This document shows, one piece after another, positions 49,318 through 59,430 of a DNA stretch of 64,000 nt; the first letter of the stretch is position 1, and each line of letters starts with the position of its first letter. Below the pieces are notes generated by a model. That model did not search any database, was not told the origin of the DNA, and worked only from the letters and a program-made list of their open reading frames with translations. This DNA is from Pandoraea bronchicola. Its GTDB lineage: Bacteria; Pseudomonadota; Gammaproteobacteria; Burkholderiales; Burkholderiaceae. The stretch is from the NCBI RefSeq assembly GCF_902459805.1, contig NZ_CABPST010000011.1:62001-126000 (forward strand), read 5' to 3'. The translations under genes and the position numbers were made by a program.

Positions 49318-50403
49318 TCAGAACGTGTAGCCGACGTCGACCTGCTGGCCGGTCAATTCGTCGAGCAGCTTGGCCAGCGGGCGCAACGGCGCGTAACGAT
49401 CGGCGACCTTGCGGGCGTACTCGATGAAACGCGGCGTGTCGGCCAGATAGCGCGGCTTGCCGTCGCGATAGTTGATGCGGGCGAAAATGCCGAGCACCTT
49501 CAGGTGGCGTTGCAGGCCCATCCATTCCGCCTGTCGATAGAACTCGCCGAAGTCGGCATCGACCGGCAGACCGGCCTTGCGGGCGCGCTCCCAGTAATAC
49601 GCCAGCCAGTCGAGCTGGCTTTCTTCGTCCCAACTGCGGAACGCGTCGCGCATGAGCGAGATGACGTCGTAGGTGAGCGGGCCGTAGACGGCATCCTGAA
49701 AATCGAGAATGCCCGGGCCTGTCGTGCCCGGCAGGCCTGGCATCAGGTTGCGGGGCATGTAGTCGCGATGCACGAACACCTTGGGTTGCGCGAGCGCATT
49801 GTCGATGAGCAACTGATTGATGCGATCGAGCGTGGCTCGTTGGTCTGCACTCAGTTCCACCTTCAGATGCTTGCCGACGTACCAGTCGGGGAACAGGTCG
49901 AGTTCACGCTGGAGCAGCGCCGTATCGTAGGCGGGCAGCACCTCCGGACGGGAGCTTTTCTGCCAGACGATCAACGCGTCGAGGGCGGCGCGCATGAGCG
50001 GGCGGGCGTTCTGCTCATTGATCACGTCGAGATACGTTTCGCGCCCGAGGTCCGTCAACAACAGGAAACCCTGCGCGAGATCCTCGGCCAGCACCTTCGG
50101 GGCTTGCAGGCCCGCTTCGTCGAGCAATTGGGCGACGCGCACGAACGGGCGGCAATCCTCCTGCGGCGGCGGCGCGTCCATCACGATCAGGCTCGGATGA
50201 GCGGGATCGTGGCTGCCGATGCGGAAGTAGCGCCGGAAGCTGGCGTCTGCCGAAGCCGGGGCCCACTGCGTCATGTCGAGCGCAAACGGTTCGGCCACAC
50301 TGGCGAGCCAGTCGCTCAGGGCCTGCAGGCGGGGATCGGTGGCGTCGGAGAGCGAGTGGGAAGCGTTGGAAACACTCGCGGAAGCAGTGGGGTGTGCGGT
50401 CAT
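49318..50403 (-). CDS. amgK: N-acetylmuramate/N-acetylglucosamine anomeric kinase (AmgK)
   Basis: A 361-residue aminoglycoside phosphotransferase-fold kinase that phosphorylates recycled MurNAc at C1. The catalytic loop is HRDYMPRNLM and the metal-binding DFQDAVYGPLTYDVISLMRD follows; SFRRYF and LTDLG are typical of the family. ATG 50403 fits the family start; no Shine-Dalgarno is evident. It is upstream of murU and diverges from lptD, the lptD-surA/amgK-murU arrangement known from pseudomonads and Burkholderia. Confidence 0.92.
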   Translation of the reverse strand: MTAHPTASASVSNASHSLSDATDPRLQALSDWLASVAEPFALDMTQWAPASADASFRRYFRIGSHDPAHPSLIVMDAPPPQEDCRPFVRVAQLLDEAGLQAPKVLAEDLAQGFLLLTDLGRETYLDVINEQNARPLMRAALDALIVWQKSSRPEVLPAYDTALLQRELDLFPDWYVGKHLKVELSADQRATLDRINQLLIDNALAQPKVFVHRDYMPRNLMPGLPGTTGPGILDFQDAVYGPLTYDVISLMRDAFRSWDEESQLDWLAYYWERARKAGLPVDADFGEFYRQAEWMGLQRHLKVLGIFARINYRDGKPRYLADTPRFIEYARKVADRYAPLRPLAKLLDELTGQQVDVGYTF

Positions 50404-50566
50404 GATGGGGGCGGTAAACGTCTTGCCATATAATACCCGATCATGTTTTCCCGACGCCCTGTTTCTCGACCTCGATCGACCCTCCCGAATGTCCCGGCAA
50501 AGCCGTGCAGACATGCGGGATTGGCTGCGCGCAAGCGGCGCCACGATTGTCTCGCTGTTTGCGTAC

Positions 50567-52927
50567 ATGCCGGATAAACAAGTCCATACGAATGATGTCT
50601 CTTCGCTGCGGCGCCTGATGCGTACGCGGCGCAAGCCGCTGGCACTCCTGCTCTCCCTTCCGGGAGTGTGGTGTTCGCTCGCCGGTGCACAGGAAGCCCC
50701 CCCTCCCGATATCGCCAAGAGTGACGGCCTTGTGCTGCGCACGGTGCCGGCGCTCGTCGACAACCCGTTGGGGGCCGGTGACGACGTGCCGATGTATGTG
50801 CGCGGCATGCACCTCACCGGCCGAACCAATGTGGACGCGACGGTCGATGGCGACGCCGAGGCACGCAAGTACCGCCAGTTCGTGAAGGGCGACCGCCTGA
50901 CGTACGACCAGGACTCGGATGAAGTCGTGGCGCGCGGCAATGCGCGTCTGTCTCAGGGCGGCAATGTGTTCGTGGGCCCTGAGGCCCATATGTATACCGG
51001 CGCGGGCGACGGCTACATGCTGACGCCGACTTACCGGCTTGCGTCGGGCGGAGGCGGCAAGTCGGAGCGGGCGGATATCGAGGCGAACAACCTCGTGACG
51101 ATGCAGCGAGGCACGTATTCGGCCTGTGCATGCACGGACGACGACAAGACGCCTGCGTGGTACATCAAGGCATCCGAGTTCGAGTTCGATCAGGAGCAGC
51201 AGGAAGGCACGGCGTACAACGGCATCTTGTTCTTTCAGGACGTGCCGATTTTCGCCAGTCCGTATCTGTCGTTCCCGACGTCGAGCGAACGCCGCTCAGG
51301 ATTGCTGGCGCCGACGTTTACGCAGTCGACCCGCACGGGTTTCGAGCTGGCCACGCCGTACTACTTCAACATCGCGCCGAACCGTGATCTGACGGTCACG
51401 CCCCGCTTCATGACCAAGCGCGGCGTGATGCTCATGGGCGATTTTCGTTATCTCGAGCCAACCTATGCCGGGTTGTTCCACCTCGAGTATCTGCCGAAGG
51501 ATCGTGTGACGGGTGACGCCCGCTACACGTTCACCTGGCAGCATAGTCAGTCTCTCGGCTATGGCGTGAACGCCTACGTCAACTTTACGAAAGTTTCGGA
51601 CGACACTTATCCGGACGATTTCGGTTCCGGTACCAATTTCCAGACTGGCGTGCAGCGTGTGTATAACCGCGAAGCCGGGTTGACCTGGAATTACGGTGAC
51701 TGGTCGTTCCTTGCCCGAGTGCTGAAGTATCAGACGCTCGCCCCCAGCTCGCCGCAGTACGAATCGGTGCCGGAGCTGTCGGCGACGTACAACAAACTGG
51801 ATTTCCACGGCTTCGATTTCACGATGCCGATCCGGTACAACCGGTTCCAGATCGCATCTTGGACGGGCCAGCCGAACGGCGAGCGCCTGTATGCCCAGCC
51901 CACGCTGAGCTACCCGATTCTGGCGCCCGGCTACTTTGTCGTGCCGAAAGTCATGTTCAACGCGGCCTCGTACAACGTCGATTATCCGAACAGCTCGACG
52001 ATGCAATCGTCGATCACGCGTACGGTGCCGACGGTCAGTCTCGATGCCGGTCTGACGTTCGAGCGCCCGGTGAACCTGTTTGGCACGGCGATGCGGCAAA
52101 CGTTGGAGCCTCGCCTGTTCTACGTTTATACGCCGTACCGTAACCAGAGTTCGATCCCGATCTTCGACAGCGCGGTTTCCGACTTCAACCTCGCGGAAAT
52201 CTTCAGCGAAAACTCATTTATCGGCGTTGACCGGATTCAGGACGCCAATCGCCTCACGATGGCACTGACATCCCGCCTGATCGACGCGGATTCCGGGGTG
52301 GAGCGCGGCCGTGTCTGGTACGCACAGCGTTACAACATTCAGCAATCGCGCGTGACGATGCCGGGCGGCACACCGGAAAACGCCGGGGTGTCCGACTTCC
52401 TTGTCGGCGGTTCGGCGCTGTTGTACAACAACATCACGTTCAGCACCGATGTGCAGTACAGCCCTAACACGTCGCAATTCAACCGTTCGGACGCGGGCAT
52501 CACGTGGCGCCCGGGCGAGCGCAGGGTGTTCAATCTGTACTACCGTTACCTGCGCAACCCTCCGCCGGTCGTGGGACAAACCGCATTGACGGTCACGCCG
52601 ATCAACCAGATCGAACTTTCCGGTCAATGGCCGATCACACCGCGTCTTGGCATTGTCGGGCGTCTGAACTACAGCATTACCGACAAGACGTTCATCGATG
52701 CCCTGGCGGGTTTCGAGTATGATGCCGACTGCTGGGCCTTCCGGGTGGGGCTGCAGCGCTACGCGACCAATGCCACCACGACGACTTCGCGCATCTTCGC
52801 GCAGTTGGAGTTGAAGGGCTTGACCAAGTCGGGCACCTCAGCCACAGAAGCCTTCAAGGTCGGTGTGCCGGGCTATCAGCCGCCGCCGACGAACCAGATT
52901 CCTTCTCGATTCAGCAACTATGAATGA
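50567..52927 (+). CDS. lptD: LPS-assembly outer-membrane protein LptD
   Basis: A 786-residue barrel protein that with LptE inserts LPS into the outer leaflet. From ATG 50567 an extended signal peptide ends near LAGA (residue 41); ATG 50618 (MRTRRK) is an alternative giving a shorter one. An OstA/LptA-like periplasmic domain (about 85-230) precedes the beta-barrel. Mature cysteines are only Cys187, Cys189 and Cys722 (YDADCWAF), whereas E. coli LptD has four forming two long-range disulfides. It overlaps surA by 8 bases. LptE is at 38888. Confidence 0.93.
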   Translation: MPDKQVHTNDVSSLRRLMRTRRKPLALLLSLPGVWCSLAGAQEAPPPDIAKSDGLVLRTVPALVDNPLGAGDDVPMYVRGMHLTGRTNVDATVDGDAEARKYRQFVKGDRLTYDQDSDEVVARGNARLSQGGNVFVGPEAHMYTGAGDGYMLTPTYRLASGGGGKSERADIEANNLVTMQRGTYSACACTDDDKTPAWYIKASEFEFDQEQQEGTAYNGILFFQDVPIFASPYLSFPTSSERRSGLLAPTFTQSTRTGFELATPYYFNIAPNRDLTVTPRFMTKRGVMLMGDFRYLEPTYAGLFHLEYLPKDRVTGDARYTFTWQHSQSLGYGVNAYVNFTKVSDDTYPDDFGSGTNFQTGVQRVYNREAGLTWNYGDWSFLARVLKYQTLAPSSPQYESVPELSATYNKLDFHGFDFTMPIRYNRFQIASWTGQPNGERLYAQPTLSYPILAPGYFVVPKVMFNAASYNVDYPNSSTMQSSITRTVPTVSLDAGLTFERPVNLFGTAMRQTLEPRLFYVYTPYRNQSSIPIFDSAVSDFNLAEIFSENSFIGVDRIQDANRLTMALTSRLIDADSGVERGRVWYAQRYNIQQSRVTMPGGTPENAGVSDFLVGGSALLYNNITFSTDVQYSPNTSQFNRSDAGITWRPGERRVFNLYYRYLRNPPPVVGQTALTVTPINQIELSGQWPITPRLGIVGRLNYSITDKTFIDALAGFEYDADCWAFRVGLQRYATNATTTTSRIFAQLELKGLTKSGTSATEAFKVGVPGYQPPPTNQIPSRFSNYE

Positions 52928-54287
52928 CATGTTTGTGAAGCGTGCCTCGCTGCTGGCGAGCCTGTGTCTCGCCGCCGGGGTGGCGGTGGCCCAGCCGGCG
53001 CCGGTCAGTGCCAAAGCCGCCGGTGTGCCCGCGTCGTCCGCCCGCGCGGTCGATTCCATCGTGGCCGTGGTCAACGACAGTGTGATCACGCGCAAGGAAC
53101 TCGACACGCGCATCGATGAGGCCAAGCACCAGCTCACGCTCGCCAAGCGCCCGATTCCGGACGCCGACATGCTGCAGCGTCAGGTGCTCGAGCAAATGAT
53201 CGTCACGCAGGTGCAGCTCCAGCGTGCGAAGGAAGATGGCATCGTCGTGAAAGACGCTGACGTCGAGCAGGCCCTGCAGCGCATTGCCGCCGACAACCGT
53301 CTGAGCGTCGACCAATACAAGGCGCGTCTGTCGCAGGCCGGTGTGCCCTGGGACGCCTTCCGCAAGGAAGTGCGCGAACAGATCATTCTGGCGCGTTTGC
53401 GCGATCGCGAAGTCGACAGCCAGGTGCAGGTCAGCGATTCGGAAATCAACACGTTCCTCGCGGCACAGCGCGGCGCCACGGCAACGCCGTCCTCGACCGA
53501 ATATCGTCTGAGCGAGATCCTCGTGAAGCTGCCGGATGGGGCGACACCCGATCAGGTCAGCGCAGCGCAGAAAAAGGCTGGCGAAGCGCTGGACAAGGCG
53601 AAAGCCGGCGGTGACTTCGCAGCGCTGGCGAAGCAGTATTCGGACGCAGCGGACGCCGTCAACGGCGGCGACATGGGCTTTCGCATTCCCGAGCGCATTC
53701 CCGATCTGTACCTGAATCAGGTGCAGAAGCTGCAGCCGGGCACGGTCGTGCCGCAGGTGCTTCGCAGCAACAATGGTTTTCACGTCGTCAAGCTGGTCGA
53801 GACCCGCAAGCAGGGTGGTGATCAGGGGATGACCGTGCCGCAGATCCATGCGCGTCACATCCTGATTCGGGTGGGCGATGGTGTGTCGGAAGCGCAGGCA
53901 CGTCAGAAGCTGCTCGACATCAAGGCTCAGGTCGAGGCGGGCAAGGGCGATTTCGCCGACTTCGCGCGTCAGGTCTCGGTGGATGGCTCGGCGTCGCAGG
54001 GCGGTGACCTCGGCTGGATCTCGCCGGGCGAGACGGTGCCGGCGTTCGAGCGGGCAATGTCCGAACTCAAGGACGGCCAGATCAGCGACCCGGTGCGCTC
54101 GGAGTATGGCTATCACCTGATTCAGGTGCTCGGTCACCGCGAGTCGCAAGTCTCGGGCGATCAGGAGCGCAATCTCGCGATGCAGGAACTGCGTGGCCGC
54201 AAGGCCGAGCAGCAATATCGCGACTGGTTGCAGCAACTGCGCGACAGCGCTTACGTCGACTACCGTCTGAGCAACGCGCAGCAGTAA
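52920..54287 (+). CDS. surA: Periplasmic chaperone/peptidyl-prolyl isomerase SurA
   Basis: A 455-residue chaperone escorting outer-membrane proteins to the BAM complex. Signal peptide about 1-24, N-terminal SurA domain (DSIVAVVNDSVITRKEL), two parvulin-type PPIase domains (about 170-275 and 285-385, with QIHARHILIR and SQGGDLGW) and the C-terminal helix. The ATG at 52920 overlaps the lptD end by 8 bases; ATG 52929 is an alternative. The lptD-surA-pdxA-rsmA order is conserved across proteobacteria. Confidence 0.95.
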   Translation: MNDMFVKRASLLASLCLAAGVAVAQPAPVSAKAAGVPASSARAVDSIVAVVNDSVITRKELDTRIDEAKHQLTLAKRPIPDADMLQRQVLEQMIVTQVQLQRAKEDGIVVKDADVEQALQRIAADNRLSVDQYKARLSQAGVPWDAFRKEVREQIILARLRDREVDSQVQVSDSEINTFLAAQRGATATPSSTEYRLSEILVKLPDGATPDQVSAAQKKAGEALDKAKAGGDFAALAKQYSDAADAVNGGDMGFRIPERIPDLYLNQVQKLQPGTVVPQVLRSNNGFHVVKLVETRKQGGDQGMTVPQIHARHILIRVGDGVSEAQARQKLLDIKAQVEAGKGDFADFARQVSVDGSASQGGDLGWISPGETVPAFERAMSELKDGQISDPVRSEYGYHLIQVLGHRESQVSGDQERNLAMQELRGRKAEQQYRDWLQQLRDSAYVDYRLSNAQQ

Positions 54288-54329
54288 GCGCCGCGTGAGA
54301 CGTTTCGCAACCTCCATCACTATCCAGGC

Positions 54330-55421
54330 ATGACTTCCGACCGGTCCTTCGTCCTCGCCATCACCACGGGTGAACCGGCGGGCGTCGGGCCGGAGTTGAC
54401 GGTGCAGGCGCTCGTGAAGTGCCTGTCCACCCCGGAAGCGACTGCTGGTGCCTCCGTCGACGCCTCCCTTTCCCTTTCCCTTTCCCGTTGCCAGTTCGCT
54501 GTGCTCGGCGATGCCTCGTTGCTCGCCGCGCGCGCGCAGGCGGTAGGACTTGGCGACGCATGGCAGGCGCTGCTGGCGGGCACCCGCGTGCGCGTCGTGC
54601 ATCATCCGCTTGCCGTCACGGCACAACCGGGGCAACTCGACGCGGCCAATGGCCGCTATGTGCTGGGCTTGCTCGACGACGCCATCGACGGCGCGCTGGC
54701 GGGCACCTATGACGCCATCGTCACCGCCCCCCTGCAAAAGAGCACGATCAACGACTGCGGCGTGGCGTTCACGGGACACACCGAATACCTCGCCGAGCGC
54801 ACCGGCACGCCCCGCGTCGTCATGATGCTCGCCGGTGGCGGATTGCGCGTGGCGCTGGCAACGACACACCTGCCGCTGGCGCAGGTCGCCGGTGCGATCC
54901 GCCGCGACGACCTGCTGCAAACGCTCGTCATCCTCAATCAGGATCTGATGCGCCACTTCGGCCTGACGCGACCGCGCATCCTCGTGACCGGGCTCAACCC
55001 GCACGCGGGCGAGTCGGGCTACCTGGGGCGCGAGGAAATCGACGTCATTTCCCCTGCGCTCGACGATGCGCGCGCCGCCGGCATCGACGCCCGCGGCCCG
55101 TATCCTGCCGACACGCTGTTCCAGCCGAGGTATCTCGAAGGGGCCGACGCGGTGCTCGCGATGTACCACGACCAGGGGCTGCCCGTGCTCAAATATGCGA
55201 GCTTCGGCGCAGGCGTGAACATCACACTCGGCCTGCCCATCATTCGCACGTCGGTCGATCACGGGACTGCGCTCGATCTCGCCGGCACCGGGCAAGCCGA
55301 GAGTGGCAGCCTGATCGAAGCCTTGCGCACGGCCGCTATCATGGCGGCCAACGCCGCAACACACGCACAATTGACGGCTGGCACGACCGGCGGTCCGGAC
55401 GCCGCACAACCGCGTTCATAA
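54330..55421 (+). CDS. pdxA: 4-hydroxythreonine-4-phosphate dehydrogenase (PdxA)
   Basis: A 363-residue enzyme of pyridoxal phosphate synthesis. The substrate-binding [22 protein letters not shown], and metal-ligand histidines in [21 protein letters not shown] and [12 protein letters not shown] are all present. It is about 35 residues longer than E. coli PdxA; the extra length includes a loop near residues 35-55 that is coded by a hexanucleotide repeat (SLSLSLS). It lies 42 bases after surA and 10 bases before rsmA. Confidence 0.95.
   Translation: MTSDRSFVLAITTGEPAGVGPELTVQALVKCLSTPEATAGASVDASLSLSLSRCQFAVLGDASLLAARAQAVGLGDAWQALLAGTRVRVVHHPLAVTAQPGQLDAANGRYVLGLLDDAIDGALAGTYDAIVTAPLQKSTINDCGVAFTGHTEYLAERTGTPRVVMMLAGGGLRVALATTHLPLAQVAGAIRRDDLLQTLVILNQDLMRHFGLTRPRILVTGLNPHAGESGYLGREEIDVISPALDDARAAGIDARGPYPADTLFQPRYLEGADAVLAMYHDQGLPVLKYASFGAGVNITLGLPIIRTSVDHGTALDLAGTGQAESGSLIEALRTAAIMAANAATHAQLTAGTTGGPDAAQPRS
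54465..54486 (+). repeat. TCCCTT hexanucleotide repeat inside pdxA
   Basis: About 3.7 tandem copies of TCCCTT, coding for alternating Ser-Leu in a surface-loop region of PdxA. The six-base period keeps the frame, so slippage would add or drop Ser-Leu pairs. Confidence 0.9.
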
Positions 55422-55431
55422 GGAATTTCAC

Positions 55432-56265
55432 ATGAGTAGCGCATCGAAGCGCACGGGCGTCCAACAGGGCCACGTGGCGCGCAAACGTTTTGGTCAGAAC
55501 TTTCTCGTCGACATGGGCGTGATCGATGCGATCGTGAGCGCCATTTCGCCGCGCGCCGATGACCTGATGGTCGAGATCGGGCCGGGGCTGGGCGCCCTGA
55601 CGACACCGCTGACCGAGTGGGTCACCCATTTGCATGTCGTCGAACTCGACCGCGATCTGGTCGGCCGTCTCTCGCGCAAGTTCGGTGAGCGCGTGAGCGT
55701 GCATGCGGGCGATGCGCTCGACTTCGACTTCGGATCGCTCGTCTCGGCAGATCGCCGCGACGAAGCACCGCTGCGCATCGTCGGCAACCTGCCTTACAAC
55801 ATCTCCAGCCCGCTGCTCTTCCACCTGATGCGCTACGCGACGCTCGTGCGCGATCAGCATTTCATGCTGCAGAATGAAGTGGTCGAGCGCATGGTGGCGC
55901 CCGCCGGGTCGAGCAACTACAGCCGGCTTTCCGTCATGCTTCAGTACCGCTACTGGATGGACAAGGTGCTCGACGTGCCGCCGGACGCATTCAATCCGCC
56001 GCCGAAGGTGGATTCGGCCGTCGTGCGGATGATTCCGCGTGCGGTGGCCGACCTGCCGCAGGTCGATCTGGACGTGTTCGAAGCGGTGGTCGCACAGGCG
56101 TTTTCGCAACGCCGCAAGATGCTGCGCAACACGCTGCACAGCTATCGCGATCGGGTCGATTTCGACGCGCTCGGGTTCGATCTCACTCGCCGCGCCGAGG
56201 ATGTTCCGGTCAACGAATACGTGAGCCTCTCGCGCGCGATCAGCGGCGCCGGTTCACAAGGCTGA
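55432..56265 (+). CDS. rsmA: 16S rRNA (adenine-1518/1519-N6) dimethyltransferase (KsgA)
   Basis: A 277-residue SAM methyltransferase that dimethylates A1518 and A1519 during 30S assembly. The N-terminal [14 protein letters not shown] loop [10 protein letters not shown] and catalytic [10 protein letters not shown] are diagnostic; the C-terminal domain ([13 protein letters not shown]) is complete. AAGGA lies 7 bases before the ATG. Its 3' end overlaps the convergent DMT transporter gene by 26 bases. Confidence 0.97.
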   Translation: MSSASKRTGVQQGHVARKRFGQNFLVDMGVIDAIVSAISPRADDLMVEIGPGLGALTTPLTEWVTHLHVVELDRDLVGRLSRKFGERVSVHAGDALDFDFGSLVSADRRDEAPLRIVGNLPYNISSPLLFHLMRYATLVRDQHFMLQNEVVERMVAPAGSSNYSRLSVMLQYRYWMDKVLDVPPDAFNPPPKVDSAVVRMIPRAVADLPQVDLDVFEAVVAQAFSQRRKMLRNTLHSYRDRVDFDALGFDLTRRAEDVPVNEYVSLSRAISGAGSQG

Positions 56266-57130
56266 TCCCGGCGAACACGAGGACGACGGCGCCCGCAAAG
56301 CGCCAGCCGACCGATTCGCCGAGAATCAGCACGCCAAATGTCACGCCGAAGAGCGGACTCAGGAACGAGAACGACGCGAGGCGGGCGGCGCTGTAGCGCG
56401 TGAGCATCCAGAACCAGATCAGATAGCTCACAAACGCCACACCGATGGACTGGTAGACGAGGCTGATCCACGTTGTGGTCGTCATCGGGCCGATATGGAC
56501 GTTTCCTGTCATCAGCGCCAACGCGCAAAGCAGAATGGCCGAGACGGCGAGCTGGTAGAGCAGCGTCTTTGACGGCGCGGCCGTGGCCAGGCGCGACGCC
56601 CGCACGACCACTGTCGTCAATCCCCAGAAAAGCCCCGCAATGATGCCGAGCAGGTCGCCAGGCCAGGTGGTCGCGAGGTCTGAGCCGCTGCCGTCGGAGA
56701 ACGCCACCACGATGCCGCAAAAGGCGATCGCCATGCCGAGCCATTGCATGGGCCGCAGACGCTCGCTTGGCACCGTCCAGTGCAGGCCGATGGCGGTAAA
56801 GCACGGCGCCGAGTACAAGAAGACGGCCATGCGGGAGGCGGTCGTGTGCGTCAGACCGATGAAGATACAGAGGAATTCCAGCGAAAAGAGCGCTCCGGCG
56901 AGCAGGCCAGCCGGCAGGGTGCCGTCGCCGGTCATCAGCTTCTGACGGCGCCACAGCATCCAGCCGCCCACAAATATCGCCGCGATCACGGAGCGCAAAC
57001 CCGCTTGCAGCACTGGGGGAGCGGCGGATACGGCCAGTTTGACGGCAACCTGCTGGCCGCCCCATATCGCGCACAAGACCAACATGATGGCAAGCGCGGT
57101 GGCATCGATCGGACGCGGAGTAGTCTTCAT
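56240..57130 (-). CDS. EamA-family (DMT) transporter
   Basis: A 296-residue inner-membrane protein with ten predicted transmembrane helices in two EamA repeats, typical of the drug/metabolite transporter superfamily. [13 protein letters not shown] near the N-terminus and [18 protein letters not shown] near the C-terminus are the conserved repeat signatures. The substrate is unknown. It is convergent with rsmA, overlapping it by 26 bases, and diverges from the rubredoxin gene across 261 bp. Confidence 0.88.
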   Translation of the reverse strand: MKTTPRPIDATALAIMLVLCAIWGGQQVAVKLAVSAAPPVLQAGLRSVIAAIFVGGWMLWRRQKLMTGDGTLPAGLLAGALFSLEFLCIFIGLTHTTASRMAVFLYSAPCFTAIGLHWTVPSERLRPMQWLGMAIAFCGIVVAFSDGSGSDLATTWPGDLLGIIAGLFWGLTTVVVRASRLATAAPSKTLLYQLAVSAILLCALALMTGNVHIGPMTTTTWISLVYQSIGVAFVSYLIWFWMLTRYSAARLASFSFLSPLFGVTFGVLILGESVGWRFAGAVVLVFAGISLVNRRR

Positions 57131-57391
57131 GGAATTGGTTAGGATGGCGATGCATTGTGCGTGCGGTGCACAGTGTCGCCCATTGTCACCGATCCCACCT
57201 CAGTAAGCCTCATTCCGGGGCGGGCAACATGGGTAATGCGGTGGGAATTGTTTCGTCGTTCGGCACAATATTTCCCGATTTCAAGGCTTTATTGCATACT
57301 ATCGCACCGATACAATGCTCCGCGCGGCCTGTTATCGCCGCGCTTACCTACGCTTCCCCGCTTTCCGCCGACATTCATCGCAGTATCTCGT

Positions 57392-57829
57392 ATGTACAAG
57401 AAAGGCTCTGCCGTCGAACTTCAGTTCTCCCCGTCGCGACTCAATGACGGCGCAGGCGATCCGTACTGGATCGATCTCACCCGTGACGAAGCACAGGCGT
57501 TGCTGACGGCCCTGCAAACGCATCTGAGCCGCCCGGCGCACGATGCCTCGGGCACGGAGTCGCCGCTGGTGTTCACGTTGCTCGACCCGGGCGCGTCGCA
57601 AAAGGTCGACAGCCCTCGGGGCGATGAGGTCGCGCCGGTGGCGTCCGATGAGGCGGTCGCGGCTTCCCGGCAATGGGTCTGCGTCATCTGCGGCTGGATT
57701 TATGACGAGGCGCTGGGTTACCCCGAAGACGGCATTGCGCCGGGAACCCGCTGGGAAGACGTGCCGGAAGACTGGCGTTGCCCGTTGTGCGACGTGGGCA
57801 AGGAAGATTTTGCGATGGTGGAGTTCTGA
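57392..57829 (+). CDS. Rubredoxin with an extra N-terminal domain
   Basis: A 145-residue protein. The C-terminal ~52 residues are a classic rubredoxin ([15 protein letters not shown] and [13 protein letters not shown]), with iron ligands Cys97, Cys100, Cys130 and Cys133. The first ~90 residues ([17 protein letters not shown], then [21 protein letters not shown]) are not part of rubredoxin and match no domain I know; a Ser/Asp/Val-rich linker joins them. The ATG at 57392 is the likely start; frame is open 79 codons upstream but composition and lack of a ribosome site argue against it. The electron-transfer partner is unknown. Confidence 0.8.
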   Translation: MYKKGSAVELQFSPSRLNDGAGDPYWIDLTRDEAQALLTALQTHLSRPAHDASGTESPLVFTLLDPGASQKVDSPRGDEVAPVASDEAVAASRQWVCVICGWIYDEALGYPEDGIAPGTRWEDVPEDWRCPLCDVGKEDFAMVEF

Positions 57830-57956
57830 GGCCTCGCTGGCGTCGTGCCGGTATGCATCAAGGCCACCGGCATGACGTTGCGACGTCGGCACAGCGGCCA
57901 CCGACGACAGGTGGCCGTCAGCGCATGCCCCCCGGGGCAGGCAGGGCTTACAGAGC

Positions 57957-58358
57957 TTACAGAGCGCCCTTGGCCGAGTGCTTCTGGATCAATTCGATCT
58001 TGTAGCCGTCAGGATCTTCCACGAAGGCGATGACCGTGGTGCCACCCTTGACCGGACCGGCTTCACGGCTGACCTTGCCGCCGGCCGCACGGATCGTTTC
58101 GCAGGCCTGATACGCGTCGTCGACTTCGACGGCCAGATGGCCGAACGCGGTGCCGATTTCGTACTTTTCCACGCCCCAGTTATAGGTCAGCTCGAGCACG
58201 GTGTTCTCCGACTCGGCGCCATAGCCGACGAAGGCCAGGGTGTACTTGTACTCGGGGTTCTCGCTCTGACGCAGCAGTTGCATGCCGAGCACGCGCGTGT
58301 AGAAATCGATCGAGCGCTGCAGGTCGCCGACGCGCAGCATGGTATGGAGCATTCGCAT
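57957..58358 (-). CDS. gloA: Lactoylglutathione lyase (glyoxalase I)
   Basis: A 133-residue enzyme detoxifying methylglyoxal. The four metal ligands of the Ni-dependent GloA are all in register: His5 (MRMLHT), Glu56 (LELTYN), His74 (FGHLAVEV) and Glu122 (KIELIQ), with the glutathione-site NTVLE and [11 protein letters not shown]. The start at ATG 58358 follows the family; upstream frame is not protein-like. It is convergent with the rubredoxin gene, with no clear terminator between. Confidence 0.97.
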   Translation of the reverse strand: MRMLHTMLRVGDLQRSIDFYTRVLGMQLLRQSENPEYKYTLAFVGYGAESENTVLELTYNWGVEKYEIGTAFGHLAVEVDDAYQACETIRAAGGKVSREAGPVKGGTTVIAFVEDPDGYKIELIQKHSAKGAL

Positions 58359-58467
58359 GGTGTTTTCATGTGTGGGGACAACGAGGCCTCGATTGTACCC
58401 GCGTCCATGAAAATGAGCCGCGTTCATGTGGCGTTGAAAAATTCTGAAAACCGGATGCGGCGTCCGA

Positions 58468-59409
58468 TCAGAATTCTGGCAGCCACTCCGGCGCATGCGA
58501 CTTGAGGGTATCGCGCGCAGCCTCGAATTCCGGGAAGATCGACGCCACCGCCTGCCAGAAGCGGGGTCCGTGGTTCATTTCCTTCAGATGCGCCAGTTCG
58601 TGCGCGACCACGTAATCGATCACGCCCAGCGGGAAATGAATCAGCCGCCAGTTCAGACGGATGCGTCCGTCGGCGCTGCAACTTCCCCAGCGGGTCGATG
58701 CGGATGACAGCCCCAGCGCCGTATGCCGCACGCCAAGCCGCTCGCCGTAGACCTCAAGCCGTGTCGTAAAGAGCTTGCGGGCTTCCTGCTGCAGCCAGCC
58801 TTGTACGCGATCGCGCATTTGCTCCGGCGCGGCCTGCGGCGGCAGGTCGAGCCATAGCGTATGGGTATGAATGTCGTATTGCGCGGCGCCTGCGCGTCCG
58901 CCAAGCCGCACGGTCAGCGTGTGTCCGAGGTGCGGCAGGGTGGCGCCGTCGACCCAGGTGACGCGCGGGACCACACGCCGCGCGGCGCGCTCGCGAAACT
59001 CGGTGATCTTGTTGAAGATCCAGCGCTTCTTCTCGACGATGGCCGCTTCCACATCGGCGAGCGTGACCCAGCGCGGGGCCGTCACAGCCAGTCCCGATTC
59101 GTCGATCATGAATCCGATGGTGCGGCGAGAGGAGCGTTTGAACCGGTAATAGATCGCATGGCCGTCCAGCGTGATCACGCGTTCGCCGCTCGCGGGCGTG
59201 CGGCGTGGGCCGGTGGTCCCCGACGGGGAGGTTTGCAGGGTGTTCGTGTCGGCCGCCGAGGGGCTCAGTGCAGCGGACGGGCTGGGCGCATCGGTGGCCA
59301 CGCCATTGGCTTCGGCCGCGGGGTTGCCGAATAGATCGAGTTCCATCTGGGGGGCAGGTGTCTCATGCCGGGAGCGGGTGTCGCGGGTGGCGGGTTGGAC
59401 TTTCGACAT
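58468..59409 (-). CDS. YgjP-like (DUF45) metallopeptidase
   Basis: A 313-residue protein whose C-terminal half is a DUF45/WLM-type zinc metallopeptidase domain with [11 protein letters not shown] (His270, His274, Glu271, third ligand His280). The diagnostic [22 protein letters not shown] is present. The N-terminal ~70 residues are a low-complexity Ala/Pro/Thr/Ser extension; ATG at Met22 is an alternative. Members are conserved next to plsC in Burkholderiaceae. The substrate is unknown. Confidence 0.85.
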   Translation of the reverse strand: MSKVQPATRDTRSRHETPAPQMELDLFGNPAAEANGVATDAPSPSAALSPSAADTNTLQTSPSGTTGPRRTPASGERVITLDGHAIYYRFKRSSRRTIGFMIDESGLAVTAPRWVTLADVEAAIVEKKRWIFNKITEFRERAARRVVPRVTWVDGATLPHLGHTLTVRLGGRAGAAQYDIHTHTLWLDLPPQAAPEQMRDRVQGWLQQEARKLFTTRLEVYGERLGVRHTALGLSSASTRWGSCSADGRIRLNWRLIHFPLGVIDYVVAHELAHLKEMNHGPRFWQAVASIFPEFEAARDTLKSHAPEWLPEF

Positions 59410-59430
59410 GAGACAGTCTCGGCGTGCGGA

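Noticed and set aside
57292-57316. Promoter TTGCAT-TACAAT before the rubredoxin gene.
   Set aside because: Only 13 bases separate the hexamers, too short for sigma70.
57155-57391. Upstream extension of the rubredoxin frame.
   Set aside because: No ribosome site, composition unlike the coding part, and the likely promoter must lie in this 261-bp divergent region.
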